NCBI GenBank assembly: GCA_016717285.1
Contig: JADKFU010000002.1
Span: 1-64,000, forward strand
DNA from: Chitinophagaceae bacterium
Lineage (GTDB): Bacteria; Bacteroidota; Bacteroidia; Chitinophagales; UBA10324
Direction of reading: 5' to 3'
Length of the DNA: 64,000 nt
The stretch's first letter is position 1. Each line of letters opens with the position of its first letter. A model generated the notes under the pieces. That model was not told the origin of the DNA. It saw nothing but the letters and a program-made list of their open reading frames with translations, and did not search any database. A program made the translations under genes and the position numbers. Below, piece after piece: positions 53,189-62,817 of the stretch.

Positions 53189-54493
53189 ATGAAATACCTG
53201 TTCCGATTTACAGTACTGTTGTTGATATTGATGCAGTCATTGCATTATGAATGTTATTCGCAGGCTGGCACTACCGATAGTCTTCCCGATGGCACAAATG
53301 GTTTTTATTTCAACGCCAGGGATGCTGATACAACCTTCGCAAAGGATAAAGAAGATTTACCGCCCAATGAGTTTGTAGGCACAGAGGCAATGTTTAGAAT
53401 TGGAGCCGGTTATATTGGCGATTTCACTTCTTACGCACAAAACGAAGTTTTTAAACAGCAAATGGACTCCGCTGGTCTTGATTTATCTCCCAGCTATGAA
53501 ACGAGAGATTTTCGTTTGCTCTTTAGCGGTCGTTTTCTTAAAACCAAAAGATATATAGCTTACAAATTTGCGTACATGTATGATGGCGATGAAAAGACAT
53601 GGCTCGTGCGGGAAAGTGGTCTTACTATCGGAATACCGGAACTAAAAGGACATATTTTCATTGGAAGAACAAAAGAAGGTTTTTCGATGATCAAGGTAAT
53701 GAACGGACATTCAGGTATAAACAATGAAAGACAAATGGCATTAGATCCCATCCCTATTTTAGCAGATGGTATTAAATACTTTGGCTACTTACCGAAATCG
53801 AGGATATTCATGAACCTTGCCGCTTACACTGATTTGCTATCTAAAGGACAGTCCTTTTCAACCTATTCTTCACAATTTATTGCAAGAGTTGGATGGTTAC
53901 CTGTTTATAATACGAATACCAACACAGTGTTTCATATAGCTGCTAATATCCGGTATGGCAAGCCATTAAATAATCAATTTACAATAAAGTCGCGCCCGGA
54001 ATCTAATCCTACTCCGCAGCTTATAAATACCGGACAGTTCGTGACCAATAACGCGACTTCCATTGGAGGTGAAATAAATTTTCGAACCGGTAAATTTATG
54101 ATAGCCTCAGAGGTGATCTCTCACAATTTCTATTCAAATGATTCTGCAACGCTTCATTTTTATGGAGGAGACTTAACATTAAGCTATTTCCTTACAAACA
54201 CTTCCCGCCCTTACAATACCACCGGAAATATTTACGGATTTGTGCCTGTTAAAAAATCCGTGTTTAAAGGTGGAGCGGGAGAATGGGAGGCCGTATTGCA
54301 TGTTGGCACTTTTGATTTGAATAATGGTTATATACACGGTGGTCAGATGACGCGTATTACTCCCATGGTTAACTGGTATCTTTCGAAAATTTTTCGAATG
54401 GAATTTATATATGGTTATGGCATTCTCGACAGGTTTAATCTGAAAGGAAATGTGCAATTCTTTGAAGCCCGTATTCAGGTTAGTCTCTTGTAG
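53189..54493 (+). CDS. Outer-membrane porin, OprP/O-like
   Basis: 434 residues from the ATG at 53189; an overlapping GTG at 53168 is less likely because the signal peptide begins 'MKYLFRFTVLLLILM'. Predicted cleavage is near 'CYSQ'. Alternating amphipathic strands follow ('FRLLFSGRFLKTKRYIAYKFAYMYD', 'KGHIFIGRTKEGFSMIKVM', 'NWYLSKIFRMEFIYGYG'). The C-terminus is 'FFEARIQVSLL', consistent with a beta-barrel. It is probably expressed with the Dcu transporter to bring C4 acids through the outer membrane. Confidence 0.82.
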   Translation: MKYLFRFTVLLLILMQSLHYECYSQAGTTDSLPDGTNGFYFNARDADTTFAKDKEDLPPNEFVGTEAMFRIGAGYIGDFTSYAQNEVFKQQMDSAGLDLSPSYETRDFRLLFSGRFLKTKRYIAYKFAYMYDGDEKTWLVRESGLTIGIPELKGHIFIGRTKEGFSMIKVMNGHSGINNERQMALDPIPILADGIKYFGYLPKSRIFMNLAAYTDLLSKGQSFSTYSSQFIARVGWLPVYNTNTNTVFHIAANIRYGKPLNNQFTIKSRPESNPTPQLINTGQFVTNNATSIGGEINFRTGKFMIASEVISHNFYSNDSATLHFYGGDLTLSYFLTNTSRPYNTTGNIYGFVPVKKSVFKGGAGEWEAVLHVGTFDLNNGYIHGGQMTRITPMVNWYLSKIFRMEFIYGYGILDRFNLKGNVQFFEARIQVSLL

Positions 54494-54553
54494 TTAAAAG
54501 ATCGACCACGAAATTTTTTTTTGGAAACCATGACGTGTATTAATTTTAAGGTA

Positions 54554-55066
54554 ATGATGAAAAGATGGAGTCTTGTTTTTCTTTTTATTGCTTCAGCTGG
54601 CATTGCATTCAGTCAATGCGAAGTGAAGAACCGCCTTGGCGTGGATGAGGTGATGTATTACTACGTGGATTATGTTCCATTTTACTGGGCACAGTCGAAG
54701 TCACTCAAAGGGGGCGCCATTACTGATGAGCAGAATTATTTTCTTGCGCTCAAGCCGAGGCCATTTCCGGCAAAACCCGCCGGAACTAAATTGAAGAATG
54801 ATTTAACGGTTACACTCTCGAATGATTCAACCTATGTGCTAAAGCATTTCGATACACGGTATGTTGTCCGCGACACTTCCCTCACCTTCCTGTACGTTAT
54901 TGCCGACGAGCTTATCCCCATTTTCAGAAAAGAAGAAGTGATCCAGGTGAAGATAATGATGGGTGATGAAGGTGAAAGAACTTACACATTCAAGTTGCAC
55001 AAAGAAGCGGTACGGGATCAACTCGATTGCCTGATCAAATCGTTAAAGGAAGAAAAAGTGAAGTGA
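54554..55066 (+). CDS. Secreted protein of unknown function
   Basis: About 170 residues from the ATG pair at 54554/54557. The signal peptide 'WSLVFLFIASAGIAFSQ' ends before Cys at about residue 19; it is not a clear lipobox. The mature protein has 'NYFLALKPRPFPAKPAGTKLKNDLTVTLSND' and mixed alpha/beta character, and I recognise no domain. It lies between a porin gene and a convergent DUF2490 gene, only 3 bases from the latter's end. Confidence 0.65.
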   Translation: MMKRWSLVFLFIASAGIAFSQCEVKNRLGVDEVMYYYVDYVPFYWAQSKSLKGGAITDEQNYFLALKPRPFPAKPAGTKLKNDLTVTLSNDSTYVLKHFDTRYVVRDTSLTFLYVIADELIPIFRKEEVIQVKIMMGDEGERTYTFKLHKEAVRDQLDCLIKSLKEEKVK

Positions 55067-55069
55067 GCA

Positions 55070-55846
55070 TCACTCATCCGGAGCTGAAGGTGGTGGTGGA
55101 CTGAGTCGTTTTTTGAGATTCGGTATGAGGTTATGGAAGCTGAAATCAATGTTAAAGATGGAATTGACCTCATCAATATCACGCGGGACAAAATCATTGG
55201 CATAATAAACCTCCACATTCATATCGTTTGTAATGCCATAACCTACTCCAATTTCAAAACGATTGCGGTCAAATATTTCATCACCGGTTTCATCTGATGG
55301 TGTTTTAATAAAAATTTCTTCAGACGCGAATCCGTAAAATACGCCCTGGCGAATAATTTTTGAGTTGATGGGCACTATTAATTTCACCTGCTCACGTAAT
55401 CGAAGCACGCTGTTATATTTACTTTCCGTATCCTGTAAATTGCGCCATTCTAAACGCGAACGGTTTGTGAACGTATAACCAATCTTCTTTATGTAATAAA
55501 TTCCTTGACCGCTGAAACGGATCTCATTGCTTTTCATCTGTTGGGGTTCATCAATCTCCAGGTTGTGATAGTATAAAATTCCCAATGATATCCTCCACTT
55601 TGCCGCAATATAATTGTGTCCCCATCCACCGACTGACCACTGCGAATATTTATCGAACAATCCATCGGCAGGTGGTGATTGCATCCAGTTACTCGAAAAC
55701 GAAAGTTCACCCGACCATCGTTTTGCCAGTGGCCGTGAGAATTTCAGTTCATTAGCGAACTGCGTTGATGAAATGTTTTGGGAAAATGCGCTTTGGGAAA
55801 ATGCCTCCGGGAAAATGAAAATGATAAGAACAATTAGCGTTTTCAT
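55070..55846 (-). CDS. DUF2490 family outer-membrane protein
   Basis: 258 residues from the ATG at 55846 ('MKTLIVLIIFIFPEAFSQ', signal peptide). The next in-frame start upstream, 55969, adds 41 unlikely residues. The mature part has 'WSVGGWGHNYIAAKWRISLGILYYHN', 'YTFTNRSRLEWRNLQ', 'YNSVLRLREQVKL' and 'RFEIGVGYGITNDMNVEVYYANDF', the usual DUF2490 barrel pattern. The function of the family is unknown. The C-terminus ends in a Pro-rich tail instead of Phe. Confidence 0.75.
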   Translation of the reverse strand: MKTLIVLIIFIFPEAFSQSAFSQNISSTQFANELKFSRPLAKRWSGELSFSSNWMQSPPADGLFDKYSQWSVGGWGHNYIAAKWRISLGILYYHNLEIDEPQQMKSNEIRFSGQGIYYIKKIGYTFTNRSRLEWRNLQDTESKYNSVLRLREQVKLIVPINSKIIRQGVFYGFASEEIFIKTPSDETGDEIFDRNRFEIGVGYGITNDMNVEVYYANDFVPRDIDEVNSIFNIDFSFHNLIPNLKKRLSPPPPSAPDE

Positions 55847-56196
55847 GTCGAGACCACAAAGAAAACATTTAGTTTTCAACTTAGAAAGCGGGTTATCTCT
55901 TTCAGTAGCTGTTGGGAGAAAAACTGGACCTGACTTTCGCAGGACTAAAAAACTAAAAGTATAATGCAACGACTCCCTAAGTCCTTTGAGGAAAATGGTG
56001 TTTGATATCTCTGGGAATTATGTTTATGGTGTTAAGCTCGATTACGTAAACATCAAATACTTCAGCGATAAAAAACGAAAACCCTGATAATTTCACAAAA
56101 ACTATTGAGGCCGCGTTCCTAGACAGTTATACTCAAAAGACGGATGAGCACAAACTAATATCACAAGTGAACGCTTGCTGCAGGGAAGAAAAACAT

Positions 56197-56712
56197 TCAT
56201 TTTTTTATGGCTGCTATTTCCTCCGGCCTTGGATCCATGATTGCATAGGAATTAATCCGGGCAATTTTTATTTCATCGAGCATATTCACCAGGTCACCAT
56301 ATTTAGAATCGTCCATCGACTTTATTAAAATCATCACACCATTTTCCTTCCAGTTTTTTTCACGTTGTAAATTCCGGATTCGCTGGTTGCTCTTCACCAG
56401 GAATTCCCTTAATTCACTCCATCTGATCTCCTGATGAGTGAAAACATCCATTCCGTAATAATAGGATACTGCATTGTGTCCAATCAGTAAACTCAACGTT
56501 TCAGAACTACGCGAATCACTTTCGTTTCCCTCTGAAGGCATTACAATTTGCATCGCTTTTGGCTTAGCCATGGAAGTGGTCAAAATAAAGAAGGTCACTA
56601 GCAGAAATGCCAGATCGACCATTGGTGTCATGTCGATATGAGTGGAGAGTTTTTTCTGCTTATTTCTTTTTAATGCATTTCGATTTGAAGAGCTGCTGGA
56701 AGAGGTTTCCAT
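56197..56712 (-). CDS. ExbD/TolR family biopolymer transport protein
   Basis: 171 residues. A short basic cytoplasmic N-terminus is followed by one membrane helix at about 28-46 carrying the essential aspartate, Asp33 in 'MTPMVDLAFLLV'. A periplasmic domain of about 120 residues follows. ExbD proteins form a proton-driven motor with ExbB that powers TonB or related systems. No exbB or tonB gene is next to it, so its motor partner must be elsewhere. The N-terminal Ser run is low complexity. Confidence 0.85.
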   Translation of the reverse strand: METSSSSSSNRNALKRNKQKKLSTHIDMTPMVDLAFLLVTFFILTTSMAKPKAMQIVMPSEGNESDSRSSETLSLLIGHNAVSYYYGMDVFTHQEIRWSELREFLVKSNQRIRNLQREKNWKENGVMILIKSMDDSKYGDLVNMLDEIKIARINSYAIMDPRPEEIAAIKK

Positions 56713-56836
56713 ATCAGAAGATTTAGGTACATGTAATTTAATTCTCTTCTCTTTACCTATTAACCTTGGCTATGGAATTTGCAAAAAGATCACATTTTTG
56801 TGACATGGTAATTCTATAATCGTCATATATCCATTA

Positions 56837-58603
56837 TCATATCACCTTCCTGAACTTGAATCTTCCAAAAAGCAGGAGCGTTATCGCATCCTTGTCTGTG
56901 GTATCGAATACCAATAATGCTCCATCATCCGGATTCCTAAACTTGTTATCACCAACGGGAACCAGCTTGTAGCGGTAGCCGCGGTCGTTTCCATACAGTA
57001 CTCCATTCACTACCTCAAATTCAATCTGCCACTTGCTATCACTTTCCGATGCAGGATTTGTTACCAGGTATTCACCTTCCAGTAATTTCAATTCTTCTAT
57101 AGAAACTTTTATGATTAAGGTATCCGTATTTATTCCTTGCGCTCTCAATACTTTCAAGCCGTTTTCATTGCCCGGATTTAATTTTACAGATTGCATATAG
57201 TTTTCAATTGCCTCACTCTTATTTCCCACAGCCATCAGTGCCTCCCCGTAACTATCATACACATTAAATGAATTTGGATATGCTTCAACATTCAGTTTAA
57301 AAACTGCTGCTGCCTCTTTGGCTTTACCCGATTGCAACAATTGATAGCCAACATCATTCATTTCACTTTCACTGAGGTAATAACTGTCTGAATCTTTGAT
57401 TGCTTTAAAATAGGAAAGTGCAGTTGTTATGCCGTCTTTTTCTATCACCTCCATCATCGAATAAGCAATTGACTTTTTAGGAAAGTTATATGGCTTATTA
57501 TAAAGAATGCCATTAATAGCAATAGTCATCTGATCAAGCGGAGCGCCTCCGGCATTGCTTAATAACACGATCAATGATTTATCCGATGGAATACGGGTAA
57601 TCAGCGTATTAAAGCCATTTATGAAACCGCTGTGACTTATTGTTTGTAGCTGCTCCTTAGTGTTACCAACCGGCATTTCACCAATGCTCCAACCATAACC
57701 ATAGTAACTTCGCTCAGATTCCGGAATGTATTTTCCAAACAATAAATCCCTGTACTTATCAGGAAGAAGTTTTTCAGTATACAGCGCCTGGTCCCACAGG
57801 TAGAGGTCTTCCACTGTTGAATAAATTGCTCCGGCAGCAAATGGAGTTGACATATCAATATAGCCGGCGTTTTGAAAATTGTTGCCAACCTTGTAATAAC
57901 CAGAAGCCCTGTTCTTTATAATAGTGTTAGCGTGATCATAGCCTGTATTATTCATTTTAAGCGGCGTAAGTATCTTTTCCTGTAGTACCTGCTCGTAGTT
58001 TTTTCCTGTAATTTTCTCAATGATGAAACCCAGCAGGATATAACCTGAATTGCTGTACGAAAATTTTTCACCAGGGGTAAACTGAAGAGACGAGTCAGCA
58101 AAAAGATCCACCAGTTCCTCCGGACGGTAAGGATCACGCATTATATCTCTGTAGCTGGCAAAATCCGTGTAATTCGGAATTCCGGAAGTGTGTGTAAGCA
58201 GCTGATGAATAGTGATGATGTCCCCGGTTTTTTTAGGGTAGTCCGGCAGATAAGCAGAGATCGGAACCTGCAGTTTCAATTTATTTTCTGAAACCAGTTG
58301 CAAAATCAGCATGGCCGTAAATTGTTTAGTCATGGACGCTAAGCGATGTTTGGTATCAGGTTGATTGGGGATGTTCCATTCCACATTGGCAAGTCCAAAT
58401 CCTTTCTTATAAATGATTTCCCCTTTTTCTGAAATTAATACAGAGCCATTAAATTGTCCATATTTAGCATAGGTATTTATCAGTTGGTCAATTTTATCGC
58501 TTTTAGTTTGTCCGTAACAACCAATAAACAGGAAGGTGAGTGCGAAGACTCCAAAGGCAGCAATAATTTTTCCTTTAGTTTTATTCATAAGAACAGGTTT
58601 CAT
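56837..58603 (-). CDS. Serine hydrolase, class C beta-lactamase family, with TPR-like tail
   Basis: 588 residues (an ATG at 58588 is an alternative start). A signal/lipoprotein-like N-terminus 'LTFLFIGC' is present. The catalytic domain has the SxxK motif in 'LASMTKQFTAM', YxN in 'FSYSNSGYILLGFIIEKITG' and 'HSGFINGFNTL' as the third motif. From about residue 395, helices resemble a TPR pair ('AFKLNVEAYPNSFNVYDSYGEALMAVGNKSEAI'), and a C-terminal beta domain follows. Such proteins are usually periplasmic peptidases or esterases of the AmpC-fold, not true beta-lactamases. A second, shorter member lies at 59706-60791. Confidence 0.88.
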   Translation of the reverse strand: MKPVLMNKTKGKIIAAFGVFALTFLFIGCYGQTKSDKIDQLINTYAKYGQFNGSVLISEKGEIIYKKGFGLANVEWNIPNQPDTKHRLASMTKQFTAMLILQLVSENKLKLQVPISAYLPDYPKKTGDIITIHQLLTHTSGIPNYTDFASYRDIMRDPYRPEELVDLFADSSLQFTPGEKFSYSNSGYILLGFIIEKITGKNYEQVLQEKILTPLKMNNTGYDHANTIIKNRASGYYKVGNNFQNAGYIDMSTPFAAGAIYSTVEDLYLWDQALYTEKLLPDKYRDLLFGKYIPESERSYYGYGWSIGEMPVGNTKEQLQTISHSGFINGFNTLITRIPSDKSLIVLLSNAGGAPLDQMTIAINGILYNKPYNFPKKSIAYSMMEVIEKDGITTALSYFKAIKDSDSYYLSESEMNDVGYQLLQSGKAKEAAAVFKLNVEAYPNSFNVYDSYGEALMAVGNKSEAIENYMQSVKLNPGNENGLKVLRAQGINTDTLIIKVSIEELKLLEGEYLVTNPASESDSKWQIEFEVVNGVLYGNDRGYRYKLVPVGDNKFRNPDDGALLVFDTTDKDAITLLLFGRFKFRKVI

Positions 58604-58880
58604 TTTTTCATCTTAATGATTCAAATTTTCCCGGAAGAGATTACCGCTATCATGTTAAGATAGCAAAATGACTTTTGTCCCAGGACTATTAGAGAAAATG
58701 CATAATTAACTGTTCTCCGCGAAAAATTCCGGGTTAATAGCATCGGATTTTAAAATGCGAACTATATGAGCATAATCTATTCCTGAGGTAATCCTTATTC
58801 ACTATTCAATCAAAAGGAATTCTCCTAACTTTCACAATAATCTTACGCTCTTAAAAACATGATTATTCAAAACAAAAAAC

Positions 58881-59627
58881 ATGAAATTATTTCTTCCCAT
58901 CATTTGCATCGCAGTACTGCTTTCCTCCTGCAACAATTCTTCCACACCACAAGCAGGACAAACAGATTCCACAAAAGTTCAACCGCCATCAGCAGGAGCG
59001 ATGGTAGAAAAAACATTGACCCGGGAGGAGCAGTCAGCTCTCACTCCGGATGCCGTGCTGCAAATGCTGAAAGATGGCAACACACATTTTGTGAAAGACA
59101 GCCTTACGTTGCGTAAATATTCGGCGCAGGTACAATCATCTGCCAGCGGTCAATATCCGAAAGCTGTAATTCTTTCCTGCATTGATTCGCGCGTTCCGGT
59201 AGAAGAAATTTTTGATCAGGGCATTGGTGATGTGTTCGTTGCCCGTGTAGCAGGCAATATTGAGAATGAAGATATTCTCGGCAGTATGGAGTACGGCTGC
59301 AAAGTGGCCGGAGCAAAATTAATTGTGGTGTTGGGTCATACTTCTTGCGGCGCCATTCATTCTGCCATCGATAATGTAAAGCTCGGAAACATCACTGCAA
59401 TGCTTGCTCACATTATGCCGGCTGTTGACAGTTGCCAGAGTTTTAACGGAGAAAAAAATTCTCACAACCATGAATACCTTGATGCTGTGACGATGAAGAA
59501 TGTTCAACTCGTCGTTAAAGAAATCAGCAGCCGCAGTGAGGTTTTGCGGAATATGGATAAGAAAGGGGAGATAAAAATAGTGGGCGCTGTGTATGATGTA
59601 GCTACAGGGAACGTAACTTTTATATGA
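58881..59627 (+). CDS. Lipoprotein beta-class carbonic anhydrase
   Basis: 248 residues. The N-terminus is a lipoprotein signal ('IAVLLSSCNNSS', Cys about 17), so the enzyme is membrane-attached outside the cytoplasm. The zinc ligands of beta-carbonic anhydrase are all present: Cys100 and Asp102 in 'CIDSRVP', and His153 and Cys156 in 'GHTSCGAI'. It hydrates CO2 to bicarbonate. Most beta-class enzymes are cytoplasmic; export is unusual, though known in some bacteria. A SulP-type anion transporter is encoded 1.2 kb downstream on the other strand, which could import the bicarbonate (inference). Confidence 0.92.
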   Translation: MKLFLPIICIAVLLSSCNNSSTPQAGQTDSTKVQPPSAGAMVEKTLTREEQSALTPDAVLQMLKDGNTHFVKDSLTLRKYSAQVQSSASGQYPKAVILSCIDSRVPVEEIFDQGIGDVFVARVAGNIENEDILGSMEYGCKVAGAKLIVVLGHTSCGAIHSAIDNVKLGNITAMLAHIMPAVDSCQSFNGEKNSHNHEYLDAVTMKNVQLVVKEISSRSEVLRNMDKKGEIKIVGAVYDVATGNVTFI

Positions 59628-59705
59628 GAAGGATATGGAATCCTGTTTTATAAAACCGGCATTTCATTTTCAATCAGGCAATCACAGCATGTTTCTCCCG
59701 GAGTT

Positions 59706-60791
59706 TTAGTCTCCGTAATTTGATTTTAGCTTTCTCATCAATAGGCGAACTCCATTTGTGGTTTCTTCATTAAATGAATTCGTAAAAATGATATAGGCCT
59801 TATTGTTTAGCCGGTCTATGTGTGCCGAAACATAATAAGTGCCTGCAGTACCGGAATGAGTTGACCATTCTTTTCCGTTCTCGTAAATATTATACCAGCC
59901 AAGTGAGTAACCTGCAATGCCCTTATGGATAAAAGTATAGGTTGATGCTTTTAAATAATTGTCTTCACCGTTTAATCCCTGAAGATTAAGCTGTATAAAT
60001 TTTACGTAGTCAGTCAGCTTCATGTTGATGTCTCCTGCCGGCTCTGTATAATCCAAATGGAATCCGGTATTCGATGGCACCGGAGTTAATTTTCCATTTT
60101 CAAAAGAATGTCCCCACGTATCTTTTCTTTTTTGATTTTCAGGCCACGAAAGTTTAACATCGAGCTTTAAATCCTTATTAAAGACTTTATTTACCAATTG
60201 CTCCCAGGTCTTCCTGGTAACTTTTTCTATCATCAGGCTGGCTAATGTATAATCTGCATTGGAGTACGTAAATGAATGCACGCTGTCATTCTTAACGGGT
60301 TCCAGGGATAATACAAATTTTCCAAACGCTTCTCTTTTTTGATTTTTTGACCCCTTAAAATCCGGAATTACCGGATCATTAAATCCTTGAAAAGGTTGTA
60401 TAAAAGCGCTGTGAGAAAGCAGGTCCTGAAGTGTGATATTGAAATATTCCGGCCTTGAATTTTCCTTCCACTGAGGGAATACATCAAAAAATTTATCATC
60501 CCATTTCAGCCATCCTTTTTCGACATATTTGGCAATTATAAAAGCAGTCATTGCTTTGGTATTGGAGCCAATATGAAACCGGTCATTTAAAGTTGCTGTA
60601 TCATTTAAGTCAACGGAATGATGCCCGAGTGCCTGCATTTCTAAAATAGAATCTGCTGTTACAACAGCATAATTTAATTCCGGAATATTGCTTGACTTTC
60701 TGACTGAGTCTGCATATAAAAGAGTGTTTTGTGCAAATGAAACTATTGAATTCAGCATGAAAAGCAGGAGCAGGAGTCTATGTGTTTTCAT
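59706..60791 (-). CDS. Serine hydrolase, class C beta-lactamase family
   Basis: 361 residues. The signal peptide is 'LLLLLFMLNSIVSFA-Q'. SxxK is in 'GSNTKAMTAFIIAKYVE', and YxN in 'FTYSNADYTLASLMIEKVTR'. The third motif is 'HSGTAGTYYVS' near the C-terminus. It is of normal single-domain size and lacks the TPR-like tail of the neighbour at 56837. Likely a periplasmic D-Ala peptidase or esterase type enzyme; the natural substrate is unknown. Confidence 0.87.
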   Translation of the reverse strand: MKTHRLLLLLFMLNSIVSFAQNTLLYADSVRKSSNIPELNYAVVTADSILEMQALGHHSVDLNDTATLNDRFHIGSNTKAMTAFIIAKYVEKGWLKWDDKFFDVFPQWKENSRPEYFNITLQDLLSHSAFIQPFQGFNDPVIPDFKGSKNQKREAFGKFVLSLEPVKNDSVHSFTYSNADYTLASLMIEKVTRKTWEQLVNKVFNKDLKLDVKLSWPENQKRKDTWGHSFENGKLTPVPSNTGFHLDYTEPAGDINMKLTDYVKFIQLNLQGLNGEDNYLKASTYTFIHKGIAGYSLGWYNIYENGKEWSTHSGTAGTYYVSAHIDRLNNKAYIIFTNSFNEETTNGVRLLMRKLKSNYGD

Positions 60792-60861
60792 TTACTTGTT
60801 GTTTTGAGCGCACATGGCACGTTTGTACGAAACCATTTTGTTCAAAGTCTGTGCATCCTTG

Positions 60862-62631
60862 TCAATGCTTCCATTCAATGTTATATTGATGAACATAATC
60901 ATCAACCGCTTCGCCGATAGTTGAATGAAAAATATCCGCACCGAGGATTTGTATTAACTCGAAACGTTTGAGTTTATCTTTAACAGGATCTTTCATTTCT
61001 GCAAAACGTAATTCTATTTGCATTGCATCCAATGATTTTTTCAGTTCTGTTAGCATATCAGCAGAGGTGATATCCACACTTGTCACAGGCTCTGCTGCAA
61101 CGATGATGCGATTAATAGAATTTGGTGAATCTGAAACCTGTTGTAAAATTTCTGCCTGGAAAAGTGTGGCATTGGCAAAAAATAAAGGTGCATCCCACCT
61201 GAACAGCAGGAGTCCCGGAATCAAACGTGCTTCCGGGTGACGGGTAATGTCATGATAGCCACGAAGTCCATCCACACGTCCTAATACAGCAAAGTGAGGA
61301 CGCCATCCATCCCATAAAAATTCTATTACGGCGATCACAATTGCGATCAATATTCCAGGGATGGCACCGAATATGGCCACTCCTAAAAAGCAGACAATTG
61401 ATAACCAGAATTCCCACCTCTGTATGCGGTAAATTCTACGCAGGTCATCAAATTCAAAAAGTCCGATGGCCGCGGAAATTACCACTGCCGCCAATGCGCT
61501 GTTAGGTAAATTCTTTAACAGATCAGGTGCTACTAACAGAAGCAAGGCCACTGCAACGGCACCCACCACTGAGCTGAGTTGCGTCTTTGCACCAGAAGCT
61601 TCAGCAACCGGTGTGCGGGAAGAACTGCTGCTGATAGGAAATCCCTGGAAAAAACCGGCAGCGAGATTGGCAGCACCAAGGCCGACCATTTCCTGGTTCG
61701 GGTCAACATGAGTTTTTGTTTTTGAAGCGTAAATACGTGATAAGACACTTGTATCAGCAAAAGAAACGATTGCTACCGTAATGCCACCAATGATAATACT
61801 TTGAAGTTCGTCCCAATTAATTCCCCATGGTATGTTGAATGATGGTAAACCCTGTGGAAGCGGTCCGAGCACTTTCACTCCAGCCGTTTCGTCAAGCCCA
61901 AATAATCCTACTACGATGGTTGCACCTATTACCGCGATCAAAATTCCGGGAATGCGCTTGTAGGGCTTGAGTAACATGATGAGTACTAATGTGCCAAAGC
62001 CAATGAGAAAAGCAGTAATGTTTGTTTTTCCATCAAGAATAGATTCTCCAATGCTATAGATGTTGCGCAACGGTCCGTTGCTTTCAATCGAGAATCCTAA
62101 CATCTTCGGAATCTGACTCAACAATACTGTAAGTGCGATACCATTCATGTAGCCATAACGGATGGGTTTTGAAAGCAATTCAGTAATGAATCCTAAACGG
62201 AAAACGCCGGCAAGAATGCATACTAATCCGGAAACAATTGCCATCATACTGGCAACAATAATCGCTTTGGAAGGATCACCGGCAGACATCGGTAACACCA
62301 CTGCTAGAATAATTGCAGCGAGTGATGAATCCGGCCCCAGCACCATAATACGACTTGGACCCAACAGCGCATAAGCAAGGAGTGGAATGATGGTGGCGTA
62401 AAGACCATAGATGCCCGGAACACCAGACGCTTCTGCATAGGCGATACCAACTGGCACCAGCATAGTAGTGAGTACCAGGCCCGCTATTAAATCACTTGTT
62501 AACCACGAAGTTTTATAACTTGAAAGAGTCTGCAAGCCGGGAACCCAACGCTTCCATCCGTTAACCGTTGTTGATTGCGATTGTTTTAATTGCGTCCGCT
62601 TATTTGTATTATCAGGTGTTTCAGTTTCCAT
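60862..62631 (-). CDS. SulP family anion transporter with STAS domain
   Basis: 589 residues. The membrane core has 'LVLTTMLVPVGIAYAEASGVPGIYGLYATI', 'GPDSSLAAIILA' and 'FFQGFPISSSSSRTPVAEASGAKTQLS'. The cytoplasmic STAS domain occupies about 455-570 ('LLFRWDAPLFFANA'). It shares only the family pattern with the SulP at 29779. The substrate may be sulfate or bicarbonate; the secreted carbonic anhydrase gene nearby makes bicarbonate worth testing. It ends 71 bases upstream of the start of the 59706-60791 hydrolase gene, so cotranscription is possible. Confidence 0.92.
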   Translation of the reverse strand: METETPDNTNKRTQLKQSQSTTVNGWKRWVPGLQTLSSYKTSWLTSDLIAGLVLTTMLVPVGIAYAEASGVPGIYGLYATIIPLLAYALLGPSRIMVLGPDSSLAAIILAVVLPMSAGDPSKAIIVASMMAIVSGLVCILAGVFRLGFITELLSKPIRYGYMNGIALTVLLSQIPKMLGFSIESNGPLRNIYSIGESILDGKTNITAFLIGFGTLVLIMLLKPYKRIPGILIAVIGATIVVGLFGLDETAGVKVLGPLPQGLPSFNIPWGINWDELQSIIIGGITVAIVSFADTSVLSRIYASKTKTHVDPNQEMVGLGAANLAAGFFQGFPISSSSSRTPVAEASGAKTQLSSVVGAVAVALLLLVAPDLLKNLPNSALAAVVISAAIGLFEFDDLRRIYRIQRWEFWLSIVCFLGVAIFGAIPGILIAIVIAVIEFLWDGWRPHFAVLGRVDGLRGYHDITRHPEARLIPGLLLFRWDAPLFFANATLFQAEILQQVSDSPNSINRIIVAAEPVTSVDITSADMLTELKKSLDAMQIELRFAEMKDPVKDKLKRFELIQILGADIFHSTIGEAVDDYVHQYNIEWKH

Positions 62632-62817
62632 CCAATAAAATTAATCCGGTAGTTTTTGGATCAAACACAAACCTAATAAAGAAGAGATACAGAATTGATT
62701 TTTCGGGGGATTACTTGCTCAGATATTTTAACCATGCTGGTTAGACAGTTGGTATTGTCCGGTATGCCACATGGTGACGTTGATTTACTTCTGCCCGGTA
62801 ATTATTACACCACAGCG

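Noticed and set aside
62680..62780. Possible DinB-like C-terminal remnant ('WHTGQ') on the minus strand
   Set aside because: Only a few residues match and stops follow at once; too weak to call.
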